This document shows positions 1-9,214 of a stretch of 64,000 bases of DNA, one piece after another (position 1 is the first letter of the stretch; each line of letters starts with the position of its first letter). Both the position numbers and the translations under genes were made by a program. The stretch lies in the NCBI GenBank assembly GCA_937872175.1, contig CALMPI010000031.1, positions 30,398-94,397 of the forward strand, read 5' to 3'. Source of the stretch: an uncultured Flavobacteriales bacterium. Lineage in GTDB: Bacteria; Bacteroidota; Bacteroidia; Flavobacteriales_F; PHOS-HE28. A model generated the notes under the pieces. That model ran no database searches and was not told where the DNA came from. It saw only the letters and a program-made list of their open reading frames with translations.

Positions 1-198
1 CCGATCACGCCGATCGCCGACGAACGGCCGACGAAACAGCCGGAACGCACGGCCGGAGAACCGAACAGGGGCCCGTTGTGGGCCCCTGCGCGGTAAACCT
101 GCAAGGAATAGGATGGAACCAACGTCAGGGGTGGAAGAATTTCCCGCTGACATCTTCAAGACGCGGGCCCGTGCGGAGGGTTGCCTGCCCCCCGGACC
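1..198. other. Left edge, no gene called
   Basis: No convincing gene is visible. All three forward frames stay open for a long way, but the composition and residues are not protein-like enough to call. Frame 1 ends with a stop at 94-96 and could be the tail of a gene entering from the left. The only clear structure is the inverted repeat at 66-88. The minus strand after the response-regulator stop shows no sensor kinase. Confidence 0.5.
66..88. terminator. Perfect 9-bp inverted repeat, probable terminator
   Basis: CAGGGGCCC at 66-74 pairs perfectly with GGGCCCCTG at 80-88 around a five-base loop. On the minus strand the hairpin is followed by TTCGGTTCT, weakly T-rich, so it most likely ends the response-regulator transcript. 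It could also serve a gene entering from the left. Confidence 0.55.
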
Positions 199-897
199 TC
201 AGAACATGAATTTGTACCCCACGCCGCGGATGCTCAGGAAATGAACCGGGTTCCGTGGGTCGGGCTCGAACAGCTTGCGGAAGGCCACGATGAAGTTGTC
301 GATGGTCCGGGTGGTGGGGAACACATCATAGCCCCAGACCTTGTGGAGGATATCCTCCCGGGAGACCACCTCGCCGGCATGTTCGATCAGCAGGCGCAAC
401 AACATCACCTCGCGTTGGGAGAGGGTCCGCCCTCCTCCGATCCCGCGGGCCTCGAAGGCCACCAGGTCGACCTCGTTGGGCCCGAAGCGGACCTTATCCG
501 GCAGCGCGGCGGGTGGACGCTCGTCCGACCGGGCCACCAGCTTGGCCACACGCAGCATCAGCTCCTCCAGGTCGAAGGGCTTGCCCAGGTGATCGTCACC
601 CGTACGCAGTCCACGCACGCGGTCGGCCGTTGTGGTGCGTGCGGTCAGAAAGAGCACCGGCGTCCGGTCGCCCTCCAGGCGGGCCTTTTCGCACACGCTG
701 AACCCGTCCATCCCGGGCAGCATCACATCCATCACCGCTGCATCGAACCGTGCGCCCCGCAACCGCTCCAAGGCCTCCGGACCCGTGGCCGCGGTGGTGA
801 CATGGTACCCTTCCATCTCCAGGTTCAGGCGCAGGGTATGGCGCAGGCTCTCCTCATCCTCCACGAGCAACACCCGGGGTTTGGCGGCTTTTTGCAT
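199..897 (-). CDS. OmpR/PhoB-family response regulator
   Basis: DNA-binding response regulator of 232 residues. The N-terminal receiver domain (about 7-120) has the acidic pocket E13-D14, the probable phospho-acceptor D57 in AAVMDVMLPGMDG, T85 and K106. The C-terminal winged helix (about 130-232) ends in the typical SIRGVGYKF hairpin. The usual GADDYLTKPF segment reads GDDHLGKPF, one residue shorter, just before the switch lysine. The ATG at 897 was chosen because homology starts at once and a -7-like box lies 6 nt upstream; the open frame extends to 942 but would cross the divergent promoter. No sensor kinase is next to it, so its signal is unknown. It is divergent from the menaquinone operon, and 34 bp separate the two start codons. 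Confidence 0.9.
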   Translation of the reverse strand: MQKAAKPRVLLVEDEESLRHTLRLNLEMEGYHVTTAATGPEALERLRGARFDAAVMDVMLPGMDGFSVCEKARLEGDRTPVLFLTARTTTADRVRGLRTGDDHLGKPFDLEELMLRVAKLVARSDERPPAALPDKVRFGPNEVDLVAFEARGIGGGRTLSQREVMLLRLLIEHAGEVVSREDILHKVWGYDVFPTTRTIDNFIVAFRKLFEPDPRNPVHFLSIRGVGYKFMF

Positions 898-903
898 CGG
901 GCG

Positions 904-911
904 CAAAGTTC
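904..911 (-). promoter_or_regulatory. -7 box of the response regulator
   Basis: GAACTTTG, one mismatch from the Bacteroidota -7 consensus TAnnTTTG, 6 nt before the ATG at 897. It is back to back with the menI box. Confidence 0.5.
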
Positions 912-919
912 GGCACCGG

Positions 920-927
920 TACCTTTG
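920..927 (+). promoter_or_regulatory. -7 box of menI and the menaquinone operon
   Basis: TACCTTTG, an exact match to TAnnTTTG, ending 4 nt before the ATG at 932. Transcription should start at or beside the start codon. Confidence 0.65.
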
Positions 928-931
928 GCCC

Positions 932-1369
932 ATGCGTTTCACCGCGGAACACGTTGGACAGGCCGATCACCTGCGCGCAGGAACGCTCTCGGAGCACCTC
1001 GACATCCGGTTCGGCGTGGATGCGGATGGTCGGCTCACGGCCTCCATGCCGGTGGACGCCCGCACCGTGCAACCCATGGGCCTGCTCCACGGCGGCGCCA
1101 CCGCAGCGCTGGCCGAAACGCTGGGCAGCGTCGCTTCCGCCCTTCTTGTGATGCCCGAAGGCCGCCAGGTGGTGGGCATCGAGGTGAACGCCAACCATCT
1201 GAAAGGTGTGCGCGAAGGCCGGGTGACCGCCACGGCGGAAGCCCTGCACCTGGGCCGTACCACCCATGTGTGGGACATCCGGGTGCGCAACGCCGCCGGC
1301 GCGCTTTGTGCCGTGTGCAGACTGACCAACGTGGTGCTGCCCGCCGCCACCTCAACGCCCTCCGCATGA
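932..1369 (+). CDS. menI: 1,4-dihydroxy-2-naphthoyl-CoA thioesterase (hotdog fold)
   Basis: Hotdog thioesterase of 145 residues, a normal length for the PaaI/YdiI group. The GLLHGGATAALAET segment carries the glycine-rich turn and catalytic acid of this family. The stretches VVGIEVNANHL, REGRV and LHLGRTTHVW closely resemble E. coli YdiI (MenI), which hydrolyses DHNA-CoA to DHNA between MenB and MenA. Lying first in an operon with every other men gene found here strongly supports that role. The start at 932 follows a perfect -7 box by 4 nt; the open frame runs further upstream but across the promoter. Its TGA overlaps the menF ATG. Another acyl-CoA substrate cannot be ruled out from sequence alone. 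Confidence 0.88.
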   Translation: MRFTAEHVGQADHLRAGTLSEHLDIRFGVDADGRLTASMPVDARTVQPMGLLHGGATAALAETLGSVASALLVMPEGRQVVGIEVNANHLKGVREGRVTATAEALHLGRTTHVWDIRVRNAAGALCAVCRLTNVVLPAATSTPSA

Positions 1370-2493
1370 GCACCACCAGCCCCCTGCACCAGGCCCTCAG
1401 TCTTTGCCTCGAACGTCGGTTCACCTTCGCGGCGTTCCGCGTCCCCAATGGACCGGTGACCCTGTGGGCGCAACGCAACCCCGAACTGGAGCCCGTGGAC
1501 GCCGCCTATCTCGGCCGGCTCAACGAGGTCTTCCTGGTGGCGCCGTTCACGTATGACCCCCAGGCCACCTACTTCGTGCGCAATGACGTGGAACTGACCT
1601 TTGGAGAGCTGCCCGTGTCGCTGGACCCCCTTCACAGCTGCATCGGCGCCCTGCGCGCGGAACGCCCGATGCCTCATGATGCCGACCGATCAGTGTTCGA
1701 GGACCTCGTTCGGAACGCCAAAGCCTCCATCGCCGCCGGCTCCCTGGACAAGGTGGTGGTCTCCCGCACGCTGACCATGCCGTTGGAACGGGCCCACGTG
1801 GCCACTTTGTTCGAGGACGCGCTGGACCGCATGCCCCATGCCTTCGTGGCCCTGTTGAACACCGCGGAGCACGGCACCTGGCTCGGCGCATCACCGGAGC
1901 GGTTGCTGACGGCCGAGGACGAACTGGTGGGCCTGGATGCCCTGGCGGGCACACGACCCCGTTCCGACGCCCCTGCCAATGCCGAGGACTGGAGCCCCAA
2001 GGAGCGGCGCGAACAGGCCCTCGTCACGCGGGAGATCGTGGGCCGGCTGATCGAGCTCGGCCTGCCGCGTATCGCGCTCCGGGGGCCGCACCCGGTGGAG
2101 GCCGGCGGCGTGAGCCACCTGCGCACCGAAGTGGAGGCCGACCTCGGGAACCGCTCGCTGGACGAAGTGCTGGTGGCCGTGCACCCCACGCCGGCCGTGT
2201 GCGGGACCCCCCGCCAGGCCGCGAACGCCTTCATCGCCGCGCACGACGGGCCCGAACGCGGCCTCTATACCGGGTTCTGGGGTCCGTGGAACGCGGACGG
2301 CCGCACGGAGGTCTTCGTGAACATCCGGTGCCTGGAGGCCTTCGACGAGGCGGTGGCCCTGCACGTGGGCGCCGGGGTCACCGAGGGTTCCGAGCCGGAA
2401 GCGGAGTGGCGCGAGACCGAAGCGAAGGCGGCGGCGTGGACCGCGGCCATCCGATCGCTGCACACCGCCCGGGTATCTTCGCCGGCCCGATGA
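1366..2493 (+). CDS. menF: Isochorismate synthase
   Basis: Chorismate-binding enzyme of 375 residues that converts chorismate to isochorismate, the first committed step of menaquinone synthesis. The C-terminal chorismate-binding domain is clear: VVSRTL, LGASPERLL, LDALAGTRPR, HPTPAVCGTPR and RGLYTGFWG occur in the family order. The N-terminal 100 residues are less conserved, as usual for MenF. The ATG at 1366 overlaps the menI stop by four bases, and the 3' end overlaps menD in the same way, indicating translational coupling. An entC-type role in siderophore synthesis is possible for this fold, but the men context decides. The open frame extends to 181 antisense to the response regulator; that extension is not real. 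Confidence 0.95.
   Translation: MSTTSPLHQALSLCLERRFTFAAFRVPNGPVTLWAQRNPELEPVDAAYLGRLNEVFLVAPFTYDPQATYFVRNDVELTFGELPVSLDPLHSCIGALRAERPMPHDADRSVFEDLVRNAKASIAAGSLDKVVVSRTLTMPLERAHVATLFEDALDRMPHAFVALLNTAEHGTWLGASPERLLTAEDELVGLDALAGTRPRSDAPANAEDWSPKERREQALVTREIVGRLIELGLPRIALRGPHPVEAGGVSHLRTEVEADLGNRSLDEVLVAVHPTPAVCGTPRQAANAFIAAHDGPERGLYTGFWGPWNADGRTEVFVNIRCLEAFDEAVALHVGAGVTEGSEPEAEWRETEAKAAAWTAAIRSLHTARVSSPAR
2474..2481 (+). promoter_or_regulatory. Possible internal -7 box before menD
   Basis: TATCTTCG inside the end of menF, 8 nt before the menD ATG. It may give a secondary transcript starting at menD. Confidence 0.35.
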
Positions 2494-4181
2494 CCTCCGA
2501 CCACTTCGCCGCCGCAGAGCTCGCCCGGCTCTGTGCCGCCAAGGGTGTCCGCCATGCCGTCATCAGCCCCGGTTCGCGCAGTGCGCCACTGGTGATCGCC
2601 TTCAACAGGCACCCCGACATCACCTGCCTTCAGGTGATCGATGAACGCAGCGCGGCCTTCTTCGCCCTCGGCATGGCGCAGGAGCTGCACGCGCCCGTGG
2701 CCCTCATCTGCACCAGCGGCAGCGCCGTGCTCAACTACGGCCCGGCGATCGCGGAGGCGTTCTACCAGCGCGTGCCCCTGCTCGTGATCACCGCCGACCG
2801 TCCCGAGGAATGGGTGGATCAGGGCGAAGGGCAGGCGATCCGTCAGCAGGGCGTGCTCGCGCTGCACATGAAGCGCAGCGTGCAGCTTCCACGCCTCACG
2901 AGCGACGAGCTCGCCCGTTGGCATTGCGGCCGCCTGATCAACGAGGCCATCGACGCCACGCTGCTGCCCGTGCCCGGCCCGGTGCATGTGAACGTGCCTT
3001 TCGCGGAACCGCTGTACGGGCAGATCGACGAGGGACAGGCAGGAAGCCTGTCCAACCTCATCGCCCCGGTGATGACCGAGCCCTTCATCCTGCCCGACCA
3101 TGCGCACTGGCTCATCGGCCAGGTGAGCGCGTGCAAGAAGGTGATGGTGCTCGCAGGCCAGGGCCGATGGAGCGACGGGCTGAAGGCACAGTTGAAGCGG
3201 CTCGCCTCATTGCCGCAGGTCACGGTGCACACCGAGGCCACCAGCAATCTCGACGACCCGGGCTTCATCACCTGCATCGACCGCGCGATCGAGGGTGTTC
3301 ACGCCGCGAACGAGAACGACCTGAAGCCCGACCTGCTGATCACCTTCGGCGGGGCCGTGGTGAGCAAACGGATCAAGACGCTGCTGCGGAAGTGGCGACC
3401 GCTGCAGCACTGGAACGTGGATGCCGGCCAGCGGCATTATGACACCTACCAGAGCCTCACGCACGACATCGCCGTGAGCCCCGAGATCTTCTTCGCGCAG
3501 GTCATGAACGGGGCCCAGGCCAGCGAGAGCATCTACGGCGATGCCTGGCGCATGGTGGATGAGCGCACACGTGGCCTCCACAACCGCCTGGTGAGCGAGG
3601 CGCCCTTCTGCGACCTCACCGTCTTCAACACGCTCATCGACCGGATCCCCGGCGACAGCGATGTGCACGTGGCCAACAGCACGCCGGCCCGCTATGTGCA
3701 GCTCTTCGACCGCGTGCGCGGGCTCCGCTGGTTCAGCAACCGCGGCACCAGCGGCATCGACGGGTGCACCAGCACCGCCGTGGGCGCGGCCCACGCCACC
3801 GGAAGGATCACCACGTTGATCACCGGCGACACCGCCTTCTGTTACGACAGCAACGCGTTCTGGAACAACCACCTGTCCCCGTTGTTGAAGGTGATCGTGA
3901 TCGACAACGGCGGCGGCAACATCTTCCGGTACATCGATGGTCCTGACAAGGACGGCGAGCTGCTGCCCTGGTTCGAGGCGCCGCACACGCGCAGCATCGA
4001 GAAGTTGGTGAAGAGCTTCGAGCTCCCTTACTACCACGCCAACGACCAGGCTTCCCTCGAGGCCGGACTGGACAAGCTGTACGCGCAGCATGAGCGCCCC
4101 GCCGTGCTGCACATCACCACCGACGCGCTCACTTCGCCGAAGGTGCTGCGCAACTACTTCATCCAACTCCGCACAACATGA
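2490..4181 (+). CDS. menD: SEPHCHC synthase (MenD)
   Basis: Thiamine-diphosphate enzyme of 563 residues that joins isochorismate and 2-oxoglutarate to form 2-succinyl-5-enolpyruvyl-6-hydroxy-3-cyclohexene-1-carboxylate. The N-terminal Pyr domain has [15 protein letters not shown] and [14 protein letters not shown], and the C-terminal PP domain carries the cofactor signature [15 protein letters not shown] and [13 protein letters not shown]. Length and domain order are normal for MenD. The start overlaps the menF stop (ATGA). The protein is soluble and expected to be cytoplasmic. A 52-base gap follows before menB, the largest within the operon. Confidence 0.97.
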   Translation: MTSDHFAAAELARLCAAKGVRHAVISPGSRSAPLVIAFNRHPDITCLQVIDERSAAFFALGMAQELHAPVALICTSGSAVLNYGPAIAEAFYQRVPLLVITADRPEEWVDQGEGQAIRQQGVLALHMKRSVQLPRLTSDELARWHCGRLINEAIDATLLPVPGPVHVNVPFAEPLYGQIDEGQAGSLSNLIAPVMTEPFILPDHAHWLIGQVSACKKVMVLAGQGRWSDGLKAQLKRLASLPQVTVHTEATSNLDDPGFITCIDRAIEGVHAANENDLKPDLLITFGGAVVSKRIKTLLRKWRPLQHWNVDAGQRHYDTYQSLTHDIAVSPEIFFAQVMNGAQASESIYGDAWRMVDERTRGLHNRLVSEAPFCDLTVFNTLIDRIPGDSDVHVANSTPARYVQLFDRVRGLRWFSNRGTSGIDGCTSTAVGAAHATGRITTLITGDTAFCYDSNAFWNNHLSPLLKVIVIDNGGGNIFRYIDGPDKDGELLPWFEAPHTRSIEKLVKSFELPYYHANDQASLEAGLDKLYAQHERPAVLHITTDALTSPKVLRNYFIQLRTT

Positions 4182-4233
4182 CCGTTGCGCATCCCTTGCG
4201 TCCGTCGCGTCGTTGTGGTCCACCCGCATTCCC

Positions 4234-5055
4234 ATGAGCACCCGCAACTGGAGCACCATCAAGGAGTACACCGACATCCGCTTCGAGTTCTTCGAAGGCA
4301 TCGCCAAGATCACGATCGACCGGCCGGAGGTGTACAACGCCTTCCGTCCGGACACGAACAAGGAGATGATCGATGCGATGGACATCGCGCGCGAGGACCC
4401 GAACATCGGCGTGGTGGTGCTCACCGGCGCGGGCGACAAGGCCTTCTGCAGCGGCGGCGACCAGAACGTGAAGGGCCGCGGCGGCTACATCGGCACCGAC
4501 GGTGTGCCGCGCCTCAACGTGCTCGATCTGCACAAGCGCATCCGCGAACTGCCCAAGCCCGTGGTGGCCATGGTGAACGGCTACGCCATCGGCGGCGGCC
4601 ACGTGCTGCACGTGGTGTGCGACCTCACCATCGCCGCGGACCACGCCCGCTTCGGGCAGACCGGTCCCAAGGTGGGCAGCTTCGACGCAGGCTTCGGCAG
4701 CAACTACCTGGCGCGCCACGTGGGCCAGAAGAAGGCGCGCGAGATCTGGTTCCTGTGCCTGCAGTACTCCGCGCAGGAGGCGCTGGACATGGGCATGGTG
4801 AACAAGGTGGTGCCGCTGGCCGAGCTGGAGGACACCACGGTGGAATGGTGCAGGATCATGATGCAGCGCAGCCCGCTCGCCCTGCGCATGATCAAGCGAG
4901 GCCTGAACGCCGAGCTCGACGGCCAGCGTGGCCTGATGGAGTTCGCCGGCGATGCCACGCTGATGTACTACCTGATGGACGAGGCGCAGGAGGGCCGCAA
5001 CGCCTTCCTCGAGAAGCGCGCGCCCGATTTCCAGAAGTTCCCGAAGTTTCCGTGA
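4234..5055 (+). CDS. menB: 1,4-dihydroxy-2-naphthoyl-CoA synthase
   Basis: Crotonase-fold enzyme of 273 residues that cyclises o-succinylbenzoyl-CoA to DHNA-CoA. MenB hallmarks are present: [14 protein letters not shown] near the N terminus, the oxyanion-hole segment [35 protein letters not shown], and [18 protein letters not shown] with the catalytic aspartate and GKK-like continuation. The start at 4234 (MSTRNW) matches the usual MenB N terminus; the open frame reaches back into menD, but that part is a frame artefact. It sits between menD and menA, as expected. Confidence 0.96.
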   Translation: MSTRNWSTIKEYTDIRFEFFEGIAKITIDRPEVYNAFRPDTNKEMIDAMDIAREDPNIGVVVLTGAGDKAFCSGGDQNVKGRGGYIGTDGVPRLNVLDLHKRIRELPKPVVAMVNGYAIGGGHVLHVVCDLTIAADHARFGQTGPKVGSFDAGFGSNYLARHVGQKKAREIWFLCLQYSAQEALDMGMVNKVVPLAELEDTTVEWCRIMMQRSPLALRMIKRGLNAELDGQRGLMEFAGDATLMYYLMDEAQEGRNAFLEKRAPDFQKFPKFP

Positions 5056-5102
5056 CACGGAAGAAACGCTGAGGCGCAGAGAACGTGAAGGTTCCCCGAG
5101 GG

Positions 5103-6029
5103 ATGAAGCACTGGCTGCACGCCTTCCGCCTGCGTACCCTGCCCTTGGCGGTGAGCAGCATCATCGTGGGGAGCGCGTTGGCCTGGTATGGCCGTAAGGC
5201 TGTGATGCAGTATGATGCGTTCAGCAGGCCGGTGCTCTGGCTTGCACTTCTAACCGCCGTTCTTCTCCAGATCCTCAGCAACCTCGCCAACGACCTTGGA
5301 GATCACCAACACGGGACCGACAACCAGGACCGCGTGGGCCCACAGCGGGCCGTGCAGAGCGGTGCCATCACACCGGCACAGATGAAGCGCGCCATGATCA
5401 TCTGCGGCCTGCTGGCCTTCACTAGCGGCTGCACACTGATCACCGTGGCATTGGGCCTCACGTTGCAGACGCTGCTTTTCCTGCTGCTCGGACTTGCAGC
5501 GATCGGTGCGGCGGTGAAGTACACCTTCGGGAGCAACCCTTACGGATATGCGGGCCTTGGTGACATCAGTGTGTTCCTCTTCTTTGGCATCGTTGGTGTG
5601 TGCGGGACATTCTACTTGCATACTAGGGGATTCGTGCCTCTGGACCTGTGGTGGGCTTTGCTGCTCCCTTCAGTCGCTTTTGGATCCCTCAGTGCCGGCG
5701 TGCTCAACGTGAACAACATGCGCGACATCCGGAACGACGCGGCGAGCGGCAAGCGCACGCTCGTGGTGCGGATGGGAAGTGCCAATGCCCGCATCTATCA
5801 CACGGTGCTGGTACTTGGCGGCGTTGCCTGCCTGGTCGCGTTCGCGTTGATGGGAGATCAAGGCTGGGTGTCCTGGCTCTTCCTTTTGACCGCGCCCGTG
5901 TTCCTGATGCACTTGAAGCGCGTGTGGTCGGCCGTCGAACCACGCAGCCTCGATCCCCAACTTAAGGTGCTAGCGATGTCCACCTTCCTCACCGCGCTCC
6001 TCTTCTCGCTGGGCCTTATCCTTGCGTGA
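5103..6029 (+). CDS. menA: 1,4-dihydroxy-2-naphthoate polyprenyltransferase
   Basis: Integral membrane UbiA-family prenyltransferase of 308 residues that attaches the polyprenyl tail to DHNA to give demethylmenaquinone. Both Asp-rich motifs that bind Mg-diphosphate are visible: NDLGDHQHGTDNQDR near residue 65 and NNMRDIRNDAASGKRT near residue 205. Eight or so hydrophobic segments lie around them. ATG 5103 (MKHWLHAFRLRTLPL) is preferred; an in-frame GTG at 5085 would add six residues. It is followed by menC with a one-base overlap (TGATG). Confidence 0.93.
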   Translation: MKHWLHAFRLRTLPLAVSSIIVGSALAWYGRKAVMQYDAFSRPVLWLALLTAVLLQILSNLANDLGDHQHGTDNQDRVGPQRAVQSGAITPAQMKRAMIICGLLAFTSGCTLITVALGLTLQTLLFLLLGLAAIGAAVKYTFGSNPYGYAGLGDISVFLFFGIVGVCGTFYLHTRGFVPLDLWWALLLPSVAFGSLSAGVLNVNNMRDIRNDAASGKRTLVVRMGSANARIYHTVLVLGGVACLVAFALMGDQGWVSWLFLLTAPVFLMHLKRVWSAVEPRSLDPQLKVLAMSTFLTALLFSLGLILA

Positions 6030-7081
6030 TGCTGCGCGCGCGCTGGATCGAACGCACCCTGGAGCCCCGCTTTGAGCTGGGCACCAGCAAGGGCACCATC
6101 TCCGCGCGCACGGTTTGGTACCTCATCGCCTGGCATCGCGACAGGCCCGAGGTGATGGGCATCGGCGAGGCCGCGCTCTTCCACGGCCACAGCAAGGAGT
6201 TCCCCGCCGACGTGCGCACCAAGCTGCTGGAGCTGTGCATGGAGACCGGCGACTGGACGAAGCGGCTGAACGACGACCTCGTGGACGTCCCCAGCGTGCG
6301 CTTCGCCGTGGAGCAATGCCTGAAGGACCTGGAGGCGGGCGGCACCAAGACGCTCTTTCCCTCCGCGTTCACGCTCGGTCGGCAGGCCATCCCCATCAAC
6401 GGCCTCGTCTGGATGGGCGACAAGGCCACCATGAAGCAGCGCATCCGTGAGCAGCTCGACGGCGGCTTCACCACCGTGAAGATGAAGATCGGCGCCATCG
6501 GCATCGATGACGAATTGGAGCTGCTCAAGGCGGTGCGCGCTGAATACGGTCCGGATGACATCATCCTGCGGGTGGATGCCAACGGCGCTTTCACAGCCCT
6601 TCAGGCCCCGGACGTGCTGAAGCGCCTGGCCGACCTGCAGGTGCACAGCATCGAGCAGCCCGTGCCGCCCGGTCAGTACGAGGTGATGGCCGAGCTCTGC
6701 GCGGACACGCCGATCCCCATCGCGCTGGACGAGGACCTCATTGGCCACAACACGCCCGACGCGAAGGTGGACCTGCTCGATACCGTGCGTCCGCAGTTCA
6801 TCGTGATCAAACCAAGTTTGGTGGGCGGCTGGGCGGCCACGCAGGAGTGGATCGATCGGGCGAAGGCACGCGGTATCGGCTGGTGGATCACCTCGGCCCT
6901 GGAGAGCAGCGTCGGTCTCAACGCCATCGCCCAGTACACGGCCACGCTCAACCCTTCCCTCGCCCAGGGCCTCGGCACCGGGCAGGTCTACGCCAACAAC
7001 ATCCCCTCGCCCCTGCTCGCCGAGCGCGGCCTGCTGCGCTACCGGCCCGAGGTCGAATGGGACCTCAGTTCATTGCGGTGA
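6029..7081 (+). CDS. menC: o-Succinylbenzoate synthase
   Basis: Enolase-superfamily dehydratase of 350 residues that converts SHCHC to o-succinylbenzoate. The catalytic set can be read directly: the KxK motif K151/K153 in TVKMKIGAI, and metal ligands D183 (VDANGAF), E209 (IEQP) and D234 (ALDED), followed by a second lysine in IKPSLVGG. Muconate-cycloisomerase relatives share this layout, so the operon context supplies the specificity. The ATG at 6029 overlaps the menA stop by one base; an in-frame GTG directly before it is less likely. Confidence 0.93.
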   Translation: MLRARWIERTLEPRFELGTSKGTISARTVWYLIAWHRDRPEVMGIGEAALFHGHSKEFPADVRTKLLELCMETGDWTKRLNDDLVDVPSVRFAVEQCLKDLEAGGTKTLFPSAFTLGRQAIPINGLVWMGDKATMKQRIREQLDGGFTTVKMKIGAIGIDDELELLKAVRAEYGPDDIILRVDANGAFTALQAPDVLKRLADLQVHSIEQPVPPGQYEVMAELCADTPIPIALDEDLIGHNTPDAKVDLLDTVRPQFIVIKPSLVGGWAATQEWIDRAKARGIGWWITSALESSVGLNAIAQYTATLNPSLAQGLGTGQVYANNIPSPLLAERGLLRYRPEVEWDLSSLR

Positions 7082-8142
7082 ACCCCTTCACGCGGCTCAC
7101 GGTGGACGGCACGACGCTGGAGGGCGACGCCCTGCGGCGCTGGGCCGATGCGCTGGTGGCGCGCCATGACGACGATCCGGAGGGTGCGCAAGCCCTGCGT
7201 GCCACGGTGCTTGAGCTGATGCGCGGCGAAGGGCTCGCGGTCACCACCAGCGGCACCACGGGACCGCCCAAGCGGATCACCCTGCCGGTGGAGGACCTGG
7301 TGGCCAGCGCGGAACTGACCGGGCGCGTGTTCGGTCTGGGCGTGGGCGAGCGTGTGCTGCACTGCCTGCCCGGCGCCTTCGTCGCCGGCAAGCTGATGCT
7401 CGTGCGGGCCTTCGTGCTGGGGCTCGACCTGCATGTCATCAGCGCGCGGGGCAGCGTGCTGGCAAAGCTCGACCGGCAGGACCGGTTCCGATTCGCCGCC
7501 ATGGTGCCCCTGCAGCTGGCGCGCGCCCTGGACGAGGACCCTGCGCGCGTGGAGGACCTGTTCCACACGGTGCTGCTGGGCGGCGGGCCCGTGAGCGAAG
7601 CGCTCGAGAAGCGCGTGGCCGACCTGCGGACCGAGGTGTTCCTGGGCTACGGCAGCACGGAGACCGTGACCCATGTGGCGGTGCGCCGCCTCAATGGACC
7701 GGACGCTTCGCCGGTGTTCACGGCCGTGGGCGATTGCCACTTCGCGCGCGATCCGCGCGGCTGCCTGGTGATCTACACGCCGCACCTCAGCACCTTCCAG
7801 CAGGTGACCAACGACCTGGTGGAACTGGTGGACGACACGCACTTCCGCTGGTTGGGTCGCCACGACAACGTGATCCTGAGCGGGGGCCGCAAGGTGCACC
7901 CCGAGCAGCTGGAGGCCCGCACGACCGCGCTGATCGATGAGCCGCACTATTTCAGCGGCACACCGGACGCGCTGCTCGGCCAGGCCGTGGTGCTGACCAT
8001 CGAAACGGACCGCCCGCAGGAGGAGGTCGTGCCCGCGGTGATGGCCCGGCTGCTGCTCGTGCTGCATCCGCACGAAATGCCGCGGCACATCCGCACCCTG
8101 CCCCGCCTGGAGCGCACCGTCAGCGGCAAGATCAGGCGTTGA
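7057..8142 (+). CDS. menE: o-Succinylbenzoate-CoA ligase (short form)
   Basis: AMP-forming acyl-CoA synthetase of 361 residues, shorter than classical MenE but typical of Bacteroidota. The P-loop-like signature VTTSGTTGPPKRI, the GYGSTE motif, the hinge WLGRHDNVILSGGRKVHP and the C-terminal lysine motif TVSGKIRR are all present. It makes OSB-CoA for MenB. The ATG at 7057 lies inside the end of menC; a GTG at 7078 overlapping the menC stop is an equally plausible start. The 3' end overlaps rluD by 11 bases tail to tail, closing the operon. menH and menG are not in the window. Confidence 0.92.
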   Translation: MGPQFIAVNPFTRLTVDGTTLEGDALRRWADALVARHDDDPEGAQALRATVLELMRGEGLAVTTSGTTGPPKRITLPVEDLVASAELTGRVFGLGVGERVLHCLPGAFVAGKLMLVRAFVLGLDLHVISARGSVLAKLDRQDRFRFAAMVPLQLARALDEDPARVEDLFHTVLLGGGPVSEALEKRVADLRTEVFLGYGSTETVTHVAVRRLNGPDASPVFTAVGDCHFARDPRGCLVIYTPHLSTFQQVTNDLVELVDDTHFRWLGRHDNVILSGGRKVHPEQLEARTTALIDEPHYFSGTPDALLGQAVVLTIETDRPQEEVVPAVMARLLLVLHPHEMPRHIRTLPRLERTVSGKIRR

Positions 8143-9214
8143 GCCCCTCGTCCTCCTCGGTCTCCTCCTCCATCGGACGGGCCCCGGTGTAGGTGCGCCA
8201 CTTCGCCAGCACCGCCTCCATGTCGGCCGGCAGCGGGCTCTCGAACCGCATCCGCGCACCCGTGGCGGGATGATCGAACTCCAGCGTGCGGGCGTGCAGC
8301 GCCTGGCGGGGCAGCAGCGCGAAGCAGTTCTCCACGAACTGCCGGTACTTGGTGAAGGTGGTGCCCTTCAGTACGCGATCCCCGCCATAGGCCGCGTCGT
8401 TGAACAGGGGGTGACCGGTCCACTGCATGTGCACCCGGATCTGGTGCGTGCGGCCGGTCTCCAGCTTGCACTCCACCAGGGTGACGTACCGGAATCGTTC
8501 GATCACCCGCCAGTGCGTCACAGCGGCCTTGCCCTGGTCGCCCTCGGGAAAGATGTACTGCACCGTGCGGTCTTTGGGGCTCCGGCCGATGTGGGCCTCG
8601 ATGGTGCCTTCCTCATCCGCGAAGTCCCCCCACACCAGCGCCTGGTACCGGCGGTCGCTCGTGCGCTCGAAGAACTGCCGGGCGAGGTGTGTCAAGGCCT
8701 CCTCGTTCTTGCCCACCACCATCACTCCGCTCGTGTCCTTGTCCAGCCGGTGCACCAATCCGGGACGGGGGATCTCCGCTCCCGGCACCGCCGGCAGCCG
8801 TCCGAAGTGGAACAGCAGCGCGTTCACCAGCGTGCCGGTCCAGTTGCCATGGCCCGGGTGCACCACCAGCCCCGCCGGCTTGTCGATCACCACCACGTGC
8901 TCGTCCTCGTACAGCACCTTCAGCGGGATGTCCTCCGGCTGCAGCTCCACCTCCCGCTGGGGGTAGGGCAGCACGATGCTGACGACGTCGCCGGGCTTCA
9001 CCTTCTGGCTGGGCTTCGCCGGCCGGTCGTTCACGCGCACATTGCCGGCGCGCGCGGCCACCTGGATGCGGTTGCGTGAGGTGTTGGCGAGGCGGTCGAA
9101 GAGGAACTTGTCCAGCCGCACGAGCGTCTGCCCCGGATCGCACACGATGCGATGATGCTCGTAGAGCTCCTGCTCCTCGCCGCCCTCGGGCTCCAACACG
9201 TCCGTGCCCGCCAT
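8132..9214 (-). CDS. rluD: RluA-family 23S rRNA pseudouridine synthase (RluD-like)
   Basis: Pseudouridine synthase of 360 residues. An S4 RNA-binding domain comes first (LDKFLFDRL and RIQVAARAGNVRVND), then the catalytic domain with PRPGLVHRLDKDTSGVMVV, whose aspartate is the nucleophile. GRTHQIRVHMQWTGHPLFND is the standard RluA motif II/III region. RluD-type enzymes modify helix 69 of 23S rRNA; the exact target here is inferred from the full-length S4-containing architecture. The start at 9214 shares its A with the stop of the upstream T9SS gene (TGATG). The acidic C-terminal tail (EEETEEDEG) is variable. Confidence 0.92.
   Translation of the reverse strand: MAGTDVLEPEGGEEQELYEHHRIVCDPGQTLVRLDKFLFDRLANTSRNRIQVAARAGNVRVNDRPAKPSQKVKPGDVVSIVLPYPQREVELQPEDIPLKVLYEDEHVVVIDKPAGLVVHPGHGNWTGTLVNALLFHFGRLPAVPGAEIPRPGLVHRLDKDTSGVMVVGKNEEALTHLARQFFERTSDRRYQALVWGDFADEEGTIEAHIGRSPKDRTVQYIFPEGDQGKAAVTHWRVIERFRYVTLVECKLETGRTHQIRVHMQWTGHPLFNDAAYGGDRVLKGTTFTKYRQFVENCFALLPRQALHARTLEFDHPATGARMRFESPLPADMEAVLAKWRTYTGARPMEEETEEDEGLNA

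Noticed and set aside
181..1365. N-terminal extension of the menF frame
   Set aside because: Runs antisense to the response regulator and out of frame over menI; the isochorismate synthase domain begins at 1366.
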